Source: Kibdelosporangium philippinense (GTDB lineage: Bacteria > Actinomycetota > Actinomycetes > Mycobacteriales > Pseudonocardiaceae). Taken from it: a stretch of 64,000 bases of DNA. Below the pieces are notes generated by a model, which ran no database searches, was not told the DNA's origin, and saw only the letters and a list, made by a program, of their open reading frames with translations. Positions 42,301-49,461 of the stretch are shown here, one piece after another. Made by a program: the position numbers and the translations under genes. Numbering within the stretch: the stretch's first letter is position 1; every line of letters begins with the position of its first letter. The stretch lies in NCBI RefSeq assembly GCF_021390435.2, contig NZ_JAJVCN010000004.1, positions 1,530,501 to 1,594,500 of the forward strand, in the 5' to 3' direction.

Positions 42301-43210
42301 ACTGACCGTAGAAGTCCGCGCGGACACCCAGCACCACCAGCGCGGGCGGGCTTCCCGCGTCGCCTGGCGTGCACGCGGCGCGCAGGGCGTGCACGAACAG
42401 CTGGCGATGCTGCTCGTCGCGGCAGAGCGTGAACGTTTCCTCGAATTGGTCGACGATCAGAACAAGCCGTTCGCCCTTTCCGGCGATGCCGTGCCGGATC
42501 AACTCGGCGAAATTCTCTGGCTCCTGCTCTTCGTTGGCTGCTGTCGTGAGCACGTCGGCCAGGCCGGGAATATGGAGGAGCAATTCCTTGACCGGGTTGG
42601 CGCCCGGTGTCATGAATATCGCGGACGCCAGCGTCGCACCGACACCGGCTTGCAGAACAGAAGACTTACCGGATCCGGAAGCGCCGACGAGCATGATGAT
42701 CCCGCCGGTTTCGCACGTGTCATCGAGGCGGGCAAGCAAAGCCGCGGTGCTGCGTTCCCTGCCGAAGAACCAGTCGGAATCCTCTTGCCGGAAAGACGCG
42801 AGACCGCGATATGGGCAAACGCCGCTATCGACGTCAACGCTCGGCTCATCCGGCATTTCGCCGCTGGCCACCGGGCTGCTCTGCGCCTGTTCCCACAATG
42901 CGCGCCAGGTATCGAGGTCGTACAGGCCGTCGACCAGTGGAGCGGTACGTGCCTTTCGGGCCTCGCCGATCAAAATCTCCAGCGTCGCCGCCAATGCGGA
43001 GAACCGCGCGGGAACGTTGCGGCCACGTCGCCAGTCACTGATTCGCTGTACCGATACCCGAGTCGGGCGGCCCATTTCGTCGACTCGGCGGGCCCGCGCG
43101 ACCGACTCGGCGACGCGCTTGAGCGGCGGGTCACCGGCGGCTGCGTAGAGCAGAGCGAACCGCTCCGCGAACGCCGCGCGGTGGTCCGACTCCTGGCCCG
43201 GACTGGGCAT
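39293..43210 (-). CDS. STAND NTPase with N-terminal HTH-like domain and 14 WD40 repeats
   Basis: 1,305 residues. Residues 1-80 resemble the XRE-like domain of actinobacterial nSTAND proteins (VSVQRISDWRRGRNVPARFS). The NTPase follows (PYRGLASFRQEDSDWFFGRE, Walker A GASGSGKSS near 177, Walker B LVLIVDQFEETF). A transmembrane helix lies at about 570-592 (VAVTLVCVLAIVAVVAAAIA). Fourteen WD40 units (GHTGPVYETSWRPDGQILAT type, mostly ending RLWDV/RLWNV) could make two seven-bladed propellers. STAND/WD40 proteins act as signal scaffolds, some in anti-phage defence; no effector domain or partner is visible here, so a defence role is only a possibility. Confidence 0.9.
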   Translation of the reverse strand: MPSPGQESDHRAAFAERFALLYAAAGDPPLKRVAESVARARRVDEMGRPTRVSVQRISDWRRGRNVPARFSALAATLEILIGEARKARTAPLVDGLYDLDTWRALWEQAQSSPVASGEMPDEPSVDVDSGVCPYRGLASFRQEDSDWFFGRERSTAALLARLDDTCETGGIIMLVGASGSGKSSVLQAGVGATLASAIFMTPGANPVKELLLHIPGLADVLTTAANEEQEPENFAELIRHGIAGKGERLVLIVDQFEETFTLCRDEQHRQLFVHALRAACTPGDAGSPPALVVLGVRADFYGQCLDYPELAEALQDRQMVLGAMAATELREAITRPARAVGVQLETGLVDLLMRDLGASTRTRGGSYDAGALPLLSHALLATWQRRQAGKLTIAGYRAAGGIHGAVAATAEQAWAELTSAAKSATPEVMLRLVHVGRDTRDTRRRSTRDEIVERSADPNAAAEALEALARARLVTLDADSVEISHEALLQAWPRLRSWIDNDRAGNLARQRLEEDAETWDTERRDPSLLYRGARLETALLRAKRPTGIAKDFLAASAKQRQRATWTRRVAVTLVCVLAIVAVVAAAIAITERNDAEFRRILAEADRLAEADPSLSAQLNLVAHRIRPDDQEVYSRLISTQNTPLATPILGHTGPVYETSWRPDGQILATASDDKTVRLWDMRDPSRPVALGQPLTGHTSWVTSAVFRPDGKLLATAGNDNVVRLWDVSDPAHPTALGQPLSGDNGTIYSVAFTEDGKTIATANDDQTVRLWDISDPVKPRPLGQPLVGHTAPVRSVEFSPDGRTLASAGNDKGVRLWDVTDLEQPASLGQLTGNTDIVHSVTFSPNGRMLATAGEDKTVRLWNVTDRAHAVPQSQPITMHSAAVWQVAFSPDSRMLASASTDNTTRLWNLSAPSDPVPFGPPLSAGSSGVNTVEFSPDGRTLAAGTDSSAVSLWSIPSTILAGHTYWVSSLEFSKDGRLLATASGDKTARLWDMTDPVHPRSFGPPLEGHDTYLNNLALSPDGRILATAGGDQKVRLWNVSDPAHPQPMGTPLALSTRFGGQVAFSPDGRILATLNGDSTVTFWDTQGQVTRLGDLRTGHTDYINDLAFLPNQRILATTSADKTLKLWNVDDPAAPRPLGNVVTAHSGAVHSATVSPDGKIIATTSADKTVRLWNVADPMNPTLLGNPLTAHTESVISAAFSPDGRTLATTSADKSIRLWDISDAANARPIGMLSGRMDTGYTAAFSPTARVLVTGTGDNLIRIWDLDREHAIQRICTTTRDVLTPEVWEHHLSQLTYKPPCQPS

Positions 43211-43438
43211 CTATCGTCCACCCCTCGGTTGGCTGTCCGTCCAGGTTCCGGACCGGAACATCCGTTCTTTCGGCTGAGCAGGCACGCTGGGTGCGGTCAG
43301 CCACTGAGGGTAGCCCAAATGATGATCGTTGCAGGGAGAATCCGGAACACGACTTCGCCGGACAAGCACGGCGGAGTGCGTGCCGGCCGACTGGCTCCGG
43401 GGCGGTGCCAGTCGACCGGGCAGGTGCTCGGGGAGTAG

Positions 43439-43505
43439 GGATATTCGCCCGGCCGGGACGGCGGCTTAACTAGGGGTGCCGCCGTAATGGGCGTGGCGAA
43501 TATCC
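43439..43505. repeat. Nested inverted repeat downstream of the YbdK-like gene
   Basis: Outer arms GGATATTCGCC (43439-43449) and GGCGAATATCC (43495-43505) are exact complements. Inside them ACGGCGGC (43458-43465) and GCCGCCGT (43478-43485) form a second hairpin. It begins 4 bases after the stop of the minus-strand ligase gene and may terminate it. The rest of 43211-43438 is non-coding and presumably holds the STAND gene promoter. Confidence 0.65.
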
Positions 43506-43508
43506 GTT

Positions 43509-44588
43509 CTAGGCTGGATCGATGGCGAGAGCGTCAACAACGTCGACGGCCTGTTTTTCACGCTCGAAAGTGCGAAGCTGCCGTTCAGCCCCGCCGCCGG
43601 CGGCAACGAGTTGCTTGACATGCTTTTCGGCGAATTCAAGGTCGCCATTTTCCCGTAGCGCGGGTTTGAGCAATTCAAGCAGGTCGTTCAACACGGCGTT
43701 CGCGGGAAGCGGAATGCCGTGCTGTGGATGCGGGCATTGACCGCTGATTCCGTCCCGCGCGGCTCGCCACAATTGTGCCCGTAGAATCTCGTTCGGCAGG
43801 TCCAATGGCGGCTTTGTGGTATTCAGGGCTGTATGGCTGAGCGCGCGAACGATAACCGCGAGCAATACGGCCTCTTCCAGTGTCGCGGCCACATCGCCGA
43901 TCCGAAATTCCAAGGTAGGCTGATGTTCGGACAACCTGATGTCCCAATAGACCATTCCCCGGTCAAGGATGGCCCCGGATCGAAGGCAGCCGTTGACAAT
44001 GGATTCATAATGATCGACGGATTCGAAAGCAGGGGGCGGGCCAGCGGACGGCCACTGCGTCCATTGCCGGTAACGCCAGCTGTGATACCCGGTGTCCACA
44101 CCGGATTCGATGGGAGAATTGGCGGTGACCGCGAGGAGGATCGGCAGCCAGGGCCGCACCTGATTGATCACCTTGATCCCGGTAGCGGCGTCCGCGATCC
44201 CGACATGGACATGACAGCCACACGTGGTGACCTGGTGAATCATCGCCCCGAAGTGTTCGGCCATGCGCTGGTACCGCGGATTCGGTGTGATGGCAGGCGG
44301 ATCCGGTTCAGCGACCAGCGCGGCACCACTGGGAACCAGCCGGAGGTTGCGGCGCGCGCCAGCCGTGGCAAGCGCGGACCGGAGATCGTGCAGCTGCGTA
44401 AGCAATTCGTCGTGCGTCCGGCAGATGCCCGTGGCGGTCTCGGCCTGAGACCGCTTCAACTCGGTCTGCAGCTCGCCATCCTGTTCCTCCGCGGCATCGA
44501 CGAGCCTGGCCGCGTGTCTAGACAGGTGGCCGTGGCGATCCACGACGAAGAACTCCTCTTCGACCCCCACGGTCAACTGATCGTTCAT
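43509..44588 (-). CDS. Carboxylate-amine ligase, YbdK/GCS2-like glutamate-cysteine ligase family
   Basis: 359 residues. The GCS2 signature opens the protein (TVGVEEEFFVVDRHGHLSRH). TTCGCHVHVGIAD carries the conserved His-x-His-x-Gly, and PTLEFRIGDVAATLEEAVLL carries the E-F-R metal/substrate motif. The family (YbdK, EgtA-related) joins Glu to Cys or other amines with ATP. The protein is full length for YbdK-like enzymes and slightly short for EgtA. No other egt genes are nearby, so mycothiol or ergothioneine synthesis is not indicated. An upstream gene is divergent. Confidence 0.85.
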   Translation of the reverse strand: MNDQLTVGVEEEFFVVDRHGHLSRHAARLVDAAEEQDGELQTELKRSQAETATGICRTHDELLTQLHDLRSALATAGARRNLRLVPSGAALVAEPDPPAITPNPRYQRMAEHFGAMIHQVTTCGCHVHVGIADAATGIKVINQVRPWLPILLAVTANSPIESGVDTGYHSWRYRQWTQWPSAGPPPAFESVDHYESIVNGCLRSGAILDRGMVYWDIRLSEHQPTLEFRIGDVAATLEEAVLLAVIVRALSHTALNTTKPPLDLPNEILRAQLWRAARDGISGQCPHPQHGIPLPANAVLNDLLELLKPALRENGDLEFAEKHVKQLVAAGGGAERQLRTFEREKQAVDVVDALAIDPA

Positions 44589-44680
44589 GTGCGCTCCTCG
44601 GGTGTGTCCGGAAGAGATACCCCGGGTTAGACGCTGTTACCCACCGGGTAGGCCTTAAGTCGCCAACCTAGGAGGTATCC

Positions 44681-45274
44681 ATGCGGGCTGTGGTGCTGAA
44701 CTGCACACTCAAGCCGTCACCAGACCAATCCAACACGGAACTACTGGCCGAACCCGTCGCCGCGGGTCTCCGGGACAAAGGCGCGGCGACGGAGTCATTC
44801 CGGGTGGTGGACTACAACATTCTGCCGGGAGTGGAAACAGACCTCGGCGAAGGCGACCAATGGCCAGAACTGCACAAAGCGTTGCTGGCAGCGGAAATCC
44901 TCGTGATCGCCTCACCAACATGGCTCGGCAGGCCCTCATCGATAGCCCAGCGAGTGCTGGAACGAATGGACGCCATGATGTCGGAGACAGATGAGCAAGG
45001 AAAACCGGTGGCATACAACAAAGTCGCCGGAGTCGTGGTGACCGGGAACGAGGACGGCGCCCACCACGTGATCAGCGAAATCTCCGGGGCCCTGAACGAC
45101 ATCGGATACACAATCCCAGGCCAAGCATGGACATACTGGAACATGGGCCCAGGTCCCGGACCCAGCTACACGGACACCGACCATGGCCACGAGTGGTCAC
45201 ACAAGACGGCGGCGACCATGGCGGACAACCTGTTCGCGGTGGCTTCAGCCTTGCAAGCCAATCCAATCAGCTGA
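44681..45274 (+). CDS. Flavodoxin-fold NAD(P)H-dependent FMN reductase
   Basis: 197 residues with a textbook AGGAGG site before ATG 44681. The start is a flavodoxin strand and FMN phosphate loop (VVLNCTLKPSPDQSNTELL). LVIASPTWLGRPSSIAQRVL forms the second FMN loop and VAGVVVTGNEDGAHHVISEI the third. It matches NADPH-dependent FMN reductase/quinone-reductase proteins. The protein probably acts on quinones or nitro compounds; its partner is unknown. It is transcribed divergently from the YbdK-like gene. Confidence 0.85.
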   Translation: MRAVVLNCTLKPSPDQSNTELLAEPVAAGLRDKGAATESFRVVDYNILPGVETDLGEGDQWPELHKALLAAEILVIASPTWLGRPSSIAQRVLERMDAMMSETDEQGKPVAYNKVAGVVVTGNEDGAHHVISEISGALNDIGYTIPGQAWTYWNMGPGPGPSYTDTDHGHEWSHKTAATMADNLFAVASALQANPIS

Positions 45275-45426
45275 ATCCAGGTGAGGCCTCGGGGCCAGCT
45301 GAGCCTCGGGGCCGGGGCCAGCGCCGGGGGCTACCAGGGGCCGCCATTTCGATGCCGAGCCGACCTGACGGGCCAATGGACCACCTGATCATCAGCCAGT
45401 GTGGGCCTTCCAACCCCATCCTTGCC

Positions 45427-45609
45427 TTAGTCGGGCCTCAGTTGTTGCTTCATGTCCATGCCACCTTGCCCCTCGGGGACCGATTCGTCGGCAGCCTTCT
45501 CCGGCGAATCCTCGTCCGCGAAGGTCGGCTTCGTATGCTCGCCCGCGAAGTCCGCGTCCTCTTCCATGCTTTCCGCGGTGTCCTTGTCGATCTCCGGTCG
45601 TCGGCTCAT
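45427..45609 (-). CDS. Small acidic hypothetical protein
   Basis: 60 residues from ATG 45609, overlapping the upstream stop by 3 bases (ATGA), so it is translationally coupled to the basic protein before it. It is rich in Asp/Glu (DKDTAESMEEDADFAGEHTK). No known domain. The pairing of a basic protein and an acidic small protein could be functional but is not described to my knowledge. Codon usage is G/C-rich at third positions, which supports a real gene. Confidence 0.5.
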   Translation of the reverse strand: MSRRPEIDKDTAESMEEDADFAGEHTKPTFADEDSPEKAADESVPEGQGGMDMKQQLRPD

Positions 45610-45935
45610 CGGCCGAGGGCCTTCTGCAGCTCCGACTTGTTCATGCTCGACCGGCCCTTGATGTTCTTCTTCTTGGCCTCGTTGTACAGCTGTTCCTTCG
45701 TTGGGCCCTTTGGGCCTTTGCGGCCGGAACGCTGGCCGCCGCGGCTTTGCGGCGACTTGTCGTTGGTCGACGACTTGCTCGCGGTGCGGGATTCGCCGGA
45801 CTGCGCGCGGTTCTTGTTCACGATCCGCGCGGCGAGTTCTTCCGCCCTGCTCTCGCTCGCGCCGCTGCTCTTGGCCGAGGACTTGATGTGCTTGTACTGG
45901 CGTTCCCGCTTCTTGCTCCACGCTTTCTGAGGCAT
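45606..45935 (-). CDS. Small basic protein, 'plasmid stabilization'-type with Rho-N/SAP-like C-terminus
   Basis: 109 residues. The N-terminal half is Lys/Arg/Ser-rich (KAWSKKRERQYKHIKSSAKS and AEELAARIVNKNRAQSGES). The C-terminal 35 residues (TKEQLYNEAKKKNIKGRSSM, NKSELQKALGR) look like a Rho-N/SAP-type nucleic-acid-binding helix-extended loop. Actinobacterial homologues are often labelled plasmid stabilization proteins without evidence. DNA or RNA binding is likely. It starts a two-gene operon. Confidence 0.7.
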   Translation of the reverse strand: MPQKAWSKKRERQYKHIKSSAKSSGASESRAEELAARIVNKNRAQSGESRTASKSSTNDKSPQSRGGQRSGRKGPKGPTKEQLYNEAKKKNIKGRSSMNKSELQKALGR

Positions 45936-45982
45936 GACGTTCCTCCCTTGAAAGGCTGGTCACCCGGAGATATACCCCGTGG

Positions 45983-46570
45983 TCACGGCGTTATGCCTAG
46001 CGCGCTCACGGTGCTGAGGTCCTTGACGAACTCGCGGTACGCCTCCTCGCGGTTGTCGGCCCGGAGCACGGCGGACGGGTGGACGGTCGCCGTCACCTTG
46101 GCTGTGGAATCCGGCAGATCCATGATCTCGCCACGGTGCTGCGTCACCTTGAACGACGAACCCAACAGCGACTTGGCCGCCACCGAACCCAGGCAGACCA
46201 CGAGCTCCGGTTTGACCGCGGCCAGCTCGCCGAGCAGCCACGGCTGGCAGGCGACCACTTCGGTCCGGTTCGGCGTCTGGTGGATACGGCGTTTGCCGCG
46301 TTCGGTGAACTTGAAGTGCTTCACGGCATTGGTCAGATACAGCGCGGAACGGTCGATTCCCGCGTCCGCAAGTGCCCGGTCAAGCAGGCGGCCCGCCGGG
46401 CCGACGAACACCTTGCCCGCCTTGTCCTCCTGGTCGCCGGGGGTTTCGCCGATCATCATCACGCGGGCACGCGCCGGACCTTCGCCGAAGACGGTCTGGG
46501 TCGCGTCCTTGTACAGGTCGCAGTTGTGGCACTCGCCAGCCTCGCTCCGCAGCTTCGACAGGCTCTTCAT
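45983..46570 (-). CDS. udgX: UdgX-type uracil-DNA glycosylase family protein
   Basis: 195 residues. The family-4-like start has two Fe-S cysteines (CHNCDLYK) and motif A GETPGDQEDKAGKVFVGPAG. The diagnostic UdgX insertion KRRIHQTPNRTEV carries the His that in Mycobacterium smegmatis UdgX forms a covalent link to the abasic sugar after uracil removal. Motif B is ATVHPSAVLR. It would trap uracil-containing DNA tightly. Its start is 10 bases from the stop of the neighbouring membrane protein gene on the same strand. Confidence 0.9.
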   Translation of the reverse strand: MKSLSKLRSEAGECHNCDLYKDATQTVFGEGPARARVMMIGETPGDQEDKAGKVFVGPAGRLLDRALADAGIDRSALYLTNAVKHFKFTERGKRRIHQTPNRTEVVACQPWLLGELAAVKPELVVCLGSVAAKSLLGSSFKVTQHRGEIMDLPDSTAKVTATVHPSAVLRADNREEAYREFVKDLSTVSALGITP

Positions 46571-46580
46571 ACCCCAATGG

Positions 46581-47009
46581 TTACCCAGCTGACGGCTTGC
46601 GGACGCACATCCAGTACCCGGCCAAGGTCAGCACGATGAACACCACCGCCATGAACAGGTTCATCGGGATCCCAGCCAGCCGCGCGGACTCGCCCGGATA
46701 CTCCTCGTAGCTCGTCCCCGGCACGAACAGTGGCACGAAGAACGCGCCCCACACCACCACCGGCACGGCCGCGGCCACCTGGAAGAAGGAGCGTCGCCAC
46801 AGCAGCCACAGGCCGACGAGCGCCATCCCGATTCCCACTGCGAGCAGCTCGACCGTGTGGAACCGGGCGTGCGGTGGCCACGCCGGGTTGAACACGTGAC
46901 TCTCGTTGAAGTCGATGACTGTGGGGCCAAGCATGGTCGCGACCAGCGTGACTGTGAGGATGATCTTGCCAGCGCGCAGCATGCCGCTGACCTTAGCGTT
47001 CGTGATCAT
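46581..47009 (-). CDS. Small integral membrane protein, unknown
   Basis: 142 residues from ATG 47009 (MITNAKVSGMLRAG), chosen because the longer frame to 47105 covers the promoter region of the divergent reductase gene. Four transmembrane helices are visible (IILTVTLVATMLGPTVIDF, LLAVGIGMALVGLWLLW, VAAAVPVVVWGAFFVPLFV, LFMAVVFIVLTLAGYWM). A conserved-looking loop has N-E-S-H-V-F-N-P-x-W-P-P-H-A-R-F-H. The family resembles unnamed DUF membrane proteins; function unknown. UdgX follows on the same strand. Confidence 0.7.
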   Translation of the reverse strand: MITNAKVSGMLRAGKIILTVTLVATMLGPTVIDFNESHVFNPAWPPHARFHTVELLAVGIGMALVGLWLLWRRSFFQVAAAVPVVVWGAFFVPLFVPGTSYEEYPGESARLAGIPMNLFMAVVFIVLTLAGYWMCVRKPSAG

Positions 47010-47107
47010 TCGAGGGCTGGCGAAAATTTGTTCGCGGCAGGCGTCGACATCGGCCACGTCCGTTCGACGCAGTGATGACAGCAGGTCAGAACAACCGAGG
47101 AGCACCC

Positions 47108-47683
47108 ATGCGTACCCTGATCACCACCGCCTTCGTCTCGCTCGACGGCGTCATCGAGGGGCCCGGCGGCGAGCCGGAGTACCGCAACACGGGCTGGACC
47201 TTCAAGGACATCGAGTTCGACGAGGCCGCGTACGAGCTCAAGGGCCGTGAGCAGGACGAAGCTGCCGCGATGATGCTCGGCCGCGTCAGCTACCAGGCGT
47301 TCTCGCCGGTGTGGCCGGGGATGACCGAGGACTTCGCGGGGTACAACGCGATGCCGAAGTACGTCGTGTCCAGCACGCTGCAGGAGCAGGACCTGGTCAC
47401 CAACTGGGGCGAGATCACGATCCTGCGCACGCTTGACGACGTCGCCGCGCTCAAGCAGACCGACGGCGGGCCGATCATCGTGCACGGCAGCGCCAACCTG
47501 AACCGGAACCTGTCCGACGCCGGCCTGATCGACCGCTACCACCTGCTGCTGTTCCCGGTGCTGCTCGGCGCGGGCAAGCGGCTGTTCAGCGACGCCGACA
47601 AGGACAAGCAGAACCTCAAGCTCGTCGAGAGCGAGTCCTACCGCAACGGCATCCAGAAGCTGGTTTACGACGTCGTCCGTTGA
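47108..47683 (+). CDS. Dihydrofolate reductase-like (RibD C-terminal domain) protein
   Basis: 191 residues from ATG 47108 (MRTLITTAFVSLDGVIEGPG) with GAGGAG upstream. It shows the RibD_C/DHFR fold: VSLDGVIEG at the start, MMLGRVSYQAFSPVWPG, IIVHGSANLNRNLSDAGLID and PVLLGAGKRLFSD. This large actinobacterial family reduces unknown substrates with NADPH and is distinct from FolA. Single-gene unit followed by a strong hairpin. Confidence 0.88.
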   Translation: MRTLITTAFVSLDGVIEGPGGEPEYRNTGWTFKDIEFDEAAYELKGREQDEAAAMMLGRVSYQAFSPVWPGMTEDFAGYNAMPKYVVSSTLQEQDLVTNWGEITILRTLDDVAALKQTDGGPIIVHGSANLNRNLSDAGLIDRYHLLLFPVLLGAGKRLFSDADKDKQNLKLVESESYRNGIQKLVYDVVR

Positions 47684-47692
47684 TCGGCCCTG

Positions 47693-47723
47693 GCCGGGGT
47701 CGCCCTTGGCGGGCGACCCCGGC
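47693..47723. terminator. Terminator hairpin
   Basis: 13-base perfect arms GCCGGGGTCGCCC / GGGCGACCCCGGC with a 5-base loop, 9 bases after the reductase stop codon. The convergent beta-helix relic ends just beyond it. Confidence 0.82.
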
Positions 47724-47728
47724 GGTGC

Positions 47729-47984
47729 TTACCGTTCGTAGGCGCCGATGTCGTGGTTAGCGCCTGCGGGCCGCGGGTTGTTGTCGAGGTCGAATGCCGG
47801 GGCGGAATCGGTGCACGGTGTCGCCAGGCTGCGCCACATCGGCCGCCGCCTGCACGGTTGTGTACTGGCCACCAGGCCCGACAGTCAGTATTCGGTCTAG
47901 CGCGGTGGCCGAGGCCGTTGCTGTCGTCAGCAGGCTCGCGGCCAACGCGGCCACGGTCCCCAACGCGATTCCGTTCAGTCCCAC
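47729..47984 (-). pseudogene. Secreted beta-helix (pectate-lyase-like) protein, centre deleted
   Basis: From GTG 47984 (GGGGAGG upstream) the frame encodes a signal peptide (GLNGIALGTVAALAASLLTT) and ILTVGPGGQYTTVQAAADVA, QPGDTVH, the standard start of right-handed beta-helix proteins. Another frame just downstream encodes the standard end, FDLDNNPRPAGANHDIGAYER and stop (47731-47729). The few hundred residues of coils between them are missing, and the frame shifts at the junction near 47810. The gene is an internal-deletion relic. Confidence 0.7.
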
Positions 47985-48057
47985 GTGAACCTCCCCGGTC
48001 AGTTGAATGCCGAGGAGAGCTTGTCCTGGTTCGGTGGGGACCTCTCCCCGCGGCTGG

Positions 48058-49101
48058 CTAACGTCGTTCAACCGGCACATATTCGAAAGTTGGGCCAGCA
48101 GTCGATTCTTCGTCGTCATTCGGCATCTGCATGAGGGCGATCGCCTGCGCCTTCAGCGCATACATCGTGCCGATGGAAGCGCCCAACTGAGCCGGGTTGC
48201 CGTTGAACGCCTGCTGGAGCTGGCTGAGCAGCTCGCAGTACTGGACGTTGAATTTCTCCTGTGCCACACGGATTTCGCTGCCTTTGGGGTAGTCGGCCGT
48301 GCGTGGATTGGGCTTCATCGGCAGGATCCCGTCAGGGTCGACGGTGATCTTCTCGCCGCTCGGCCCGGACTGCGGCGTGTCACCGGTTTGGTACCGGCGC
48401 CCGACCTGGAGTTCTTTGAACCGGTAGAAATGCGCGACCTCGTCACGGTCGGGGTGGAAGACGTCGCGGTCGCCGTCCCACACCTCCGTACGTGCGGCCC
48501 CTTCGCCTTGCTCGACGATCTCGGCGAGCGCAGCCATCGCGGACTTCAGATCATGGACGGGAATGACCTGACCGCCGCCCGTGCGGATGTGCATCTCGCC
48601 GATCTGCCGTGCCGGATCGCCGCAGAAGACAGCCTCCTCCCCGAGTTCCTCGCACAACTTTCGAAACCCGGCCTCAATAGCGACGTAGAACTGCCCGATT
48701 GTCCGATACTCGTCCGACTGGGGCGGCGCGTCCACCGACGCGGGCTGTTCGATCTTCAGGAACAACTCGATAGCCGCCGGTCCGAACGGGTTCAAGTGGA
48801 CCAGCACGGACTTGTCGCTGTGCGGAAGCGGATGTGGATAGGGCCGCAACAGGTCTGGCGTGTCGACCTTCGGCTCGCCGCCAACGGCGTTCAGGAGGTT
48901 CGCGGCCAGCGCCAGATGCAGCATCTCCTCGGTCAGGACGCTGTTGACGACGTGTGCGGCCTCGACGTTCCTGGTCGGATCCAGTGAGTAGAGGGCACAC
49001 ATGTACGGCGGGATAGTCGTGTGCTCAAGCTCGATCGCCCACTGCAGGTGGCGGCGGAGATCGACCAACGTGTCGATGGCATGAGCGCCACTGGTGCCCA
49101 T
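48058..49101 (-). CDS. Ferritin-like, VioB/iminophenyl-pyruvate dimer synthase-type domain protein
   Basis: 347 residues from ATG 49101 (MGTSGAHAID). The ferritin-like diiron-type helices show HLQWAIELEHTTIPPYMCAL and VNSVLTEEMLHLALAANLLN with conserved Glu/His, followed by FYVAIEAGFRKLCEELG. In VioB and RebD this domain is one half of a chromopyrrolic/IPA-imine dimer synthase; here it is free-standing, as in many bacterial proteins of unknown substrate. The long C-terminal segment (EVAHFYRFKELQVGRRYQTG) is family-typical. No indole-pathway genes are nearby. Confidence 0.78.
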   Translation of the reverse strand: MGTSGAHAIDTLVDLRRHLQWAIELEHTTIPPYMCALYSLDPTRNVEAAHVVNSVLTEEMLHLALAANLLNAVGGEPKVDTPDLLRPYPHPLPHSDKSVLVHLNPFGPAAIELFLKIEQPASVDAPPQSDEYRTIGQFYVAIEAGFRKLCEELGEEAVFCGDPARQIGEMHIRTGGGQVIPVHDLKSAMAALAEIVEQGEGAARTEVWDGDRDVFHPDRDEVAHFYRFKELQVGRRYQTGDTPQSGPSGEKITVDPDGILPMKPNPRTADYPKGSEIRVAQEKFNVQYCELLSQLQQAFNGNPAQLGASIGTMYALKAQAIALMQMPNDDEESTAGPTFEYVPVERR

Positions 49102-49392
49102 TGTGGAACCTCGTCTCGGTGATTGAGCCAGTTCGGTGTCGGGAAGTAGGACAAGGTGGGGCAACGCCTTGTGACACGTCGTCACAACGGTGATCGCTCT
49201 CCGGTCATGGTTGGTGGTCCGGCCGAGTCACGAGTTAAGAGCGGGAGTACCGGGTTTCAGGCGGCCTGAACGGTATGCGTCAAGCAGAGCGTGGCTGGTC
49301 CCACCCGCCGCCGGACCTCGATGGCGGCGCCTGTCGAGAAGCAAGCGGCCGATGGGGCGTGACTGGACTCTGGCTCGTGTGGCGCGCACCTC

Positions 49393-49421
49393 ACGAACTT
49401 GTTCGTAACGAACATGTTCGT
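49393..49421. promoter_or_regulatory. Twin operator upstream of the monooxygenase/TetR operon
   Basis: ACGAACTTGTTCGT (49393-49406) and the perfect palindrome ACGAACATGTTCGT (49408-49421) are separated by one base. They lie 41 bases before the monooxygenase ATG. They are likely bound by the TetR protein encoded downstream. The rest of 49102-49392 shows no gene. Confidence 0.75.
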
Positions 49422-49461
49422 TATGGTCGATGATGACCCCCAAGAACGAAGGAGAACCGCT

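Noticed and set aside
39293..43210. A complete anti-phage defence system around the STAND/WD40 gene
   Set aside because: No known effector domain, partner genes or mobile-island markers directly around it; kept only as a possibility.
44681..45274. Nitroreductase assignment for the flavodoxin-fold gene
   Set aside because: The fold and FMN loops are those of flavodoxin-like FMN reductases, not the nitroreductase family.
45275..45426. GC-rich GCCTCGGGGCC repeats as an attachment site or terminator
   Set aside because: Only two partial direct copies, no stable complementary arms and no integrase nearby.
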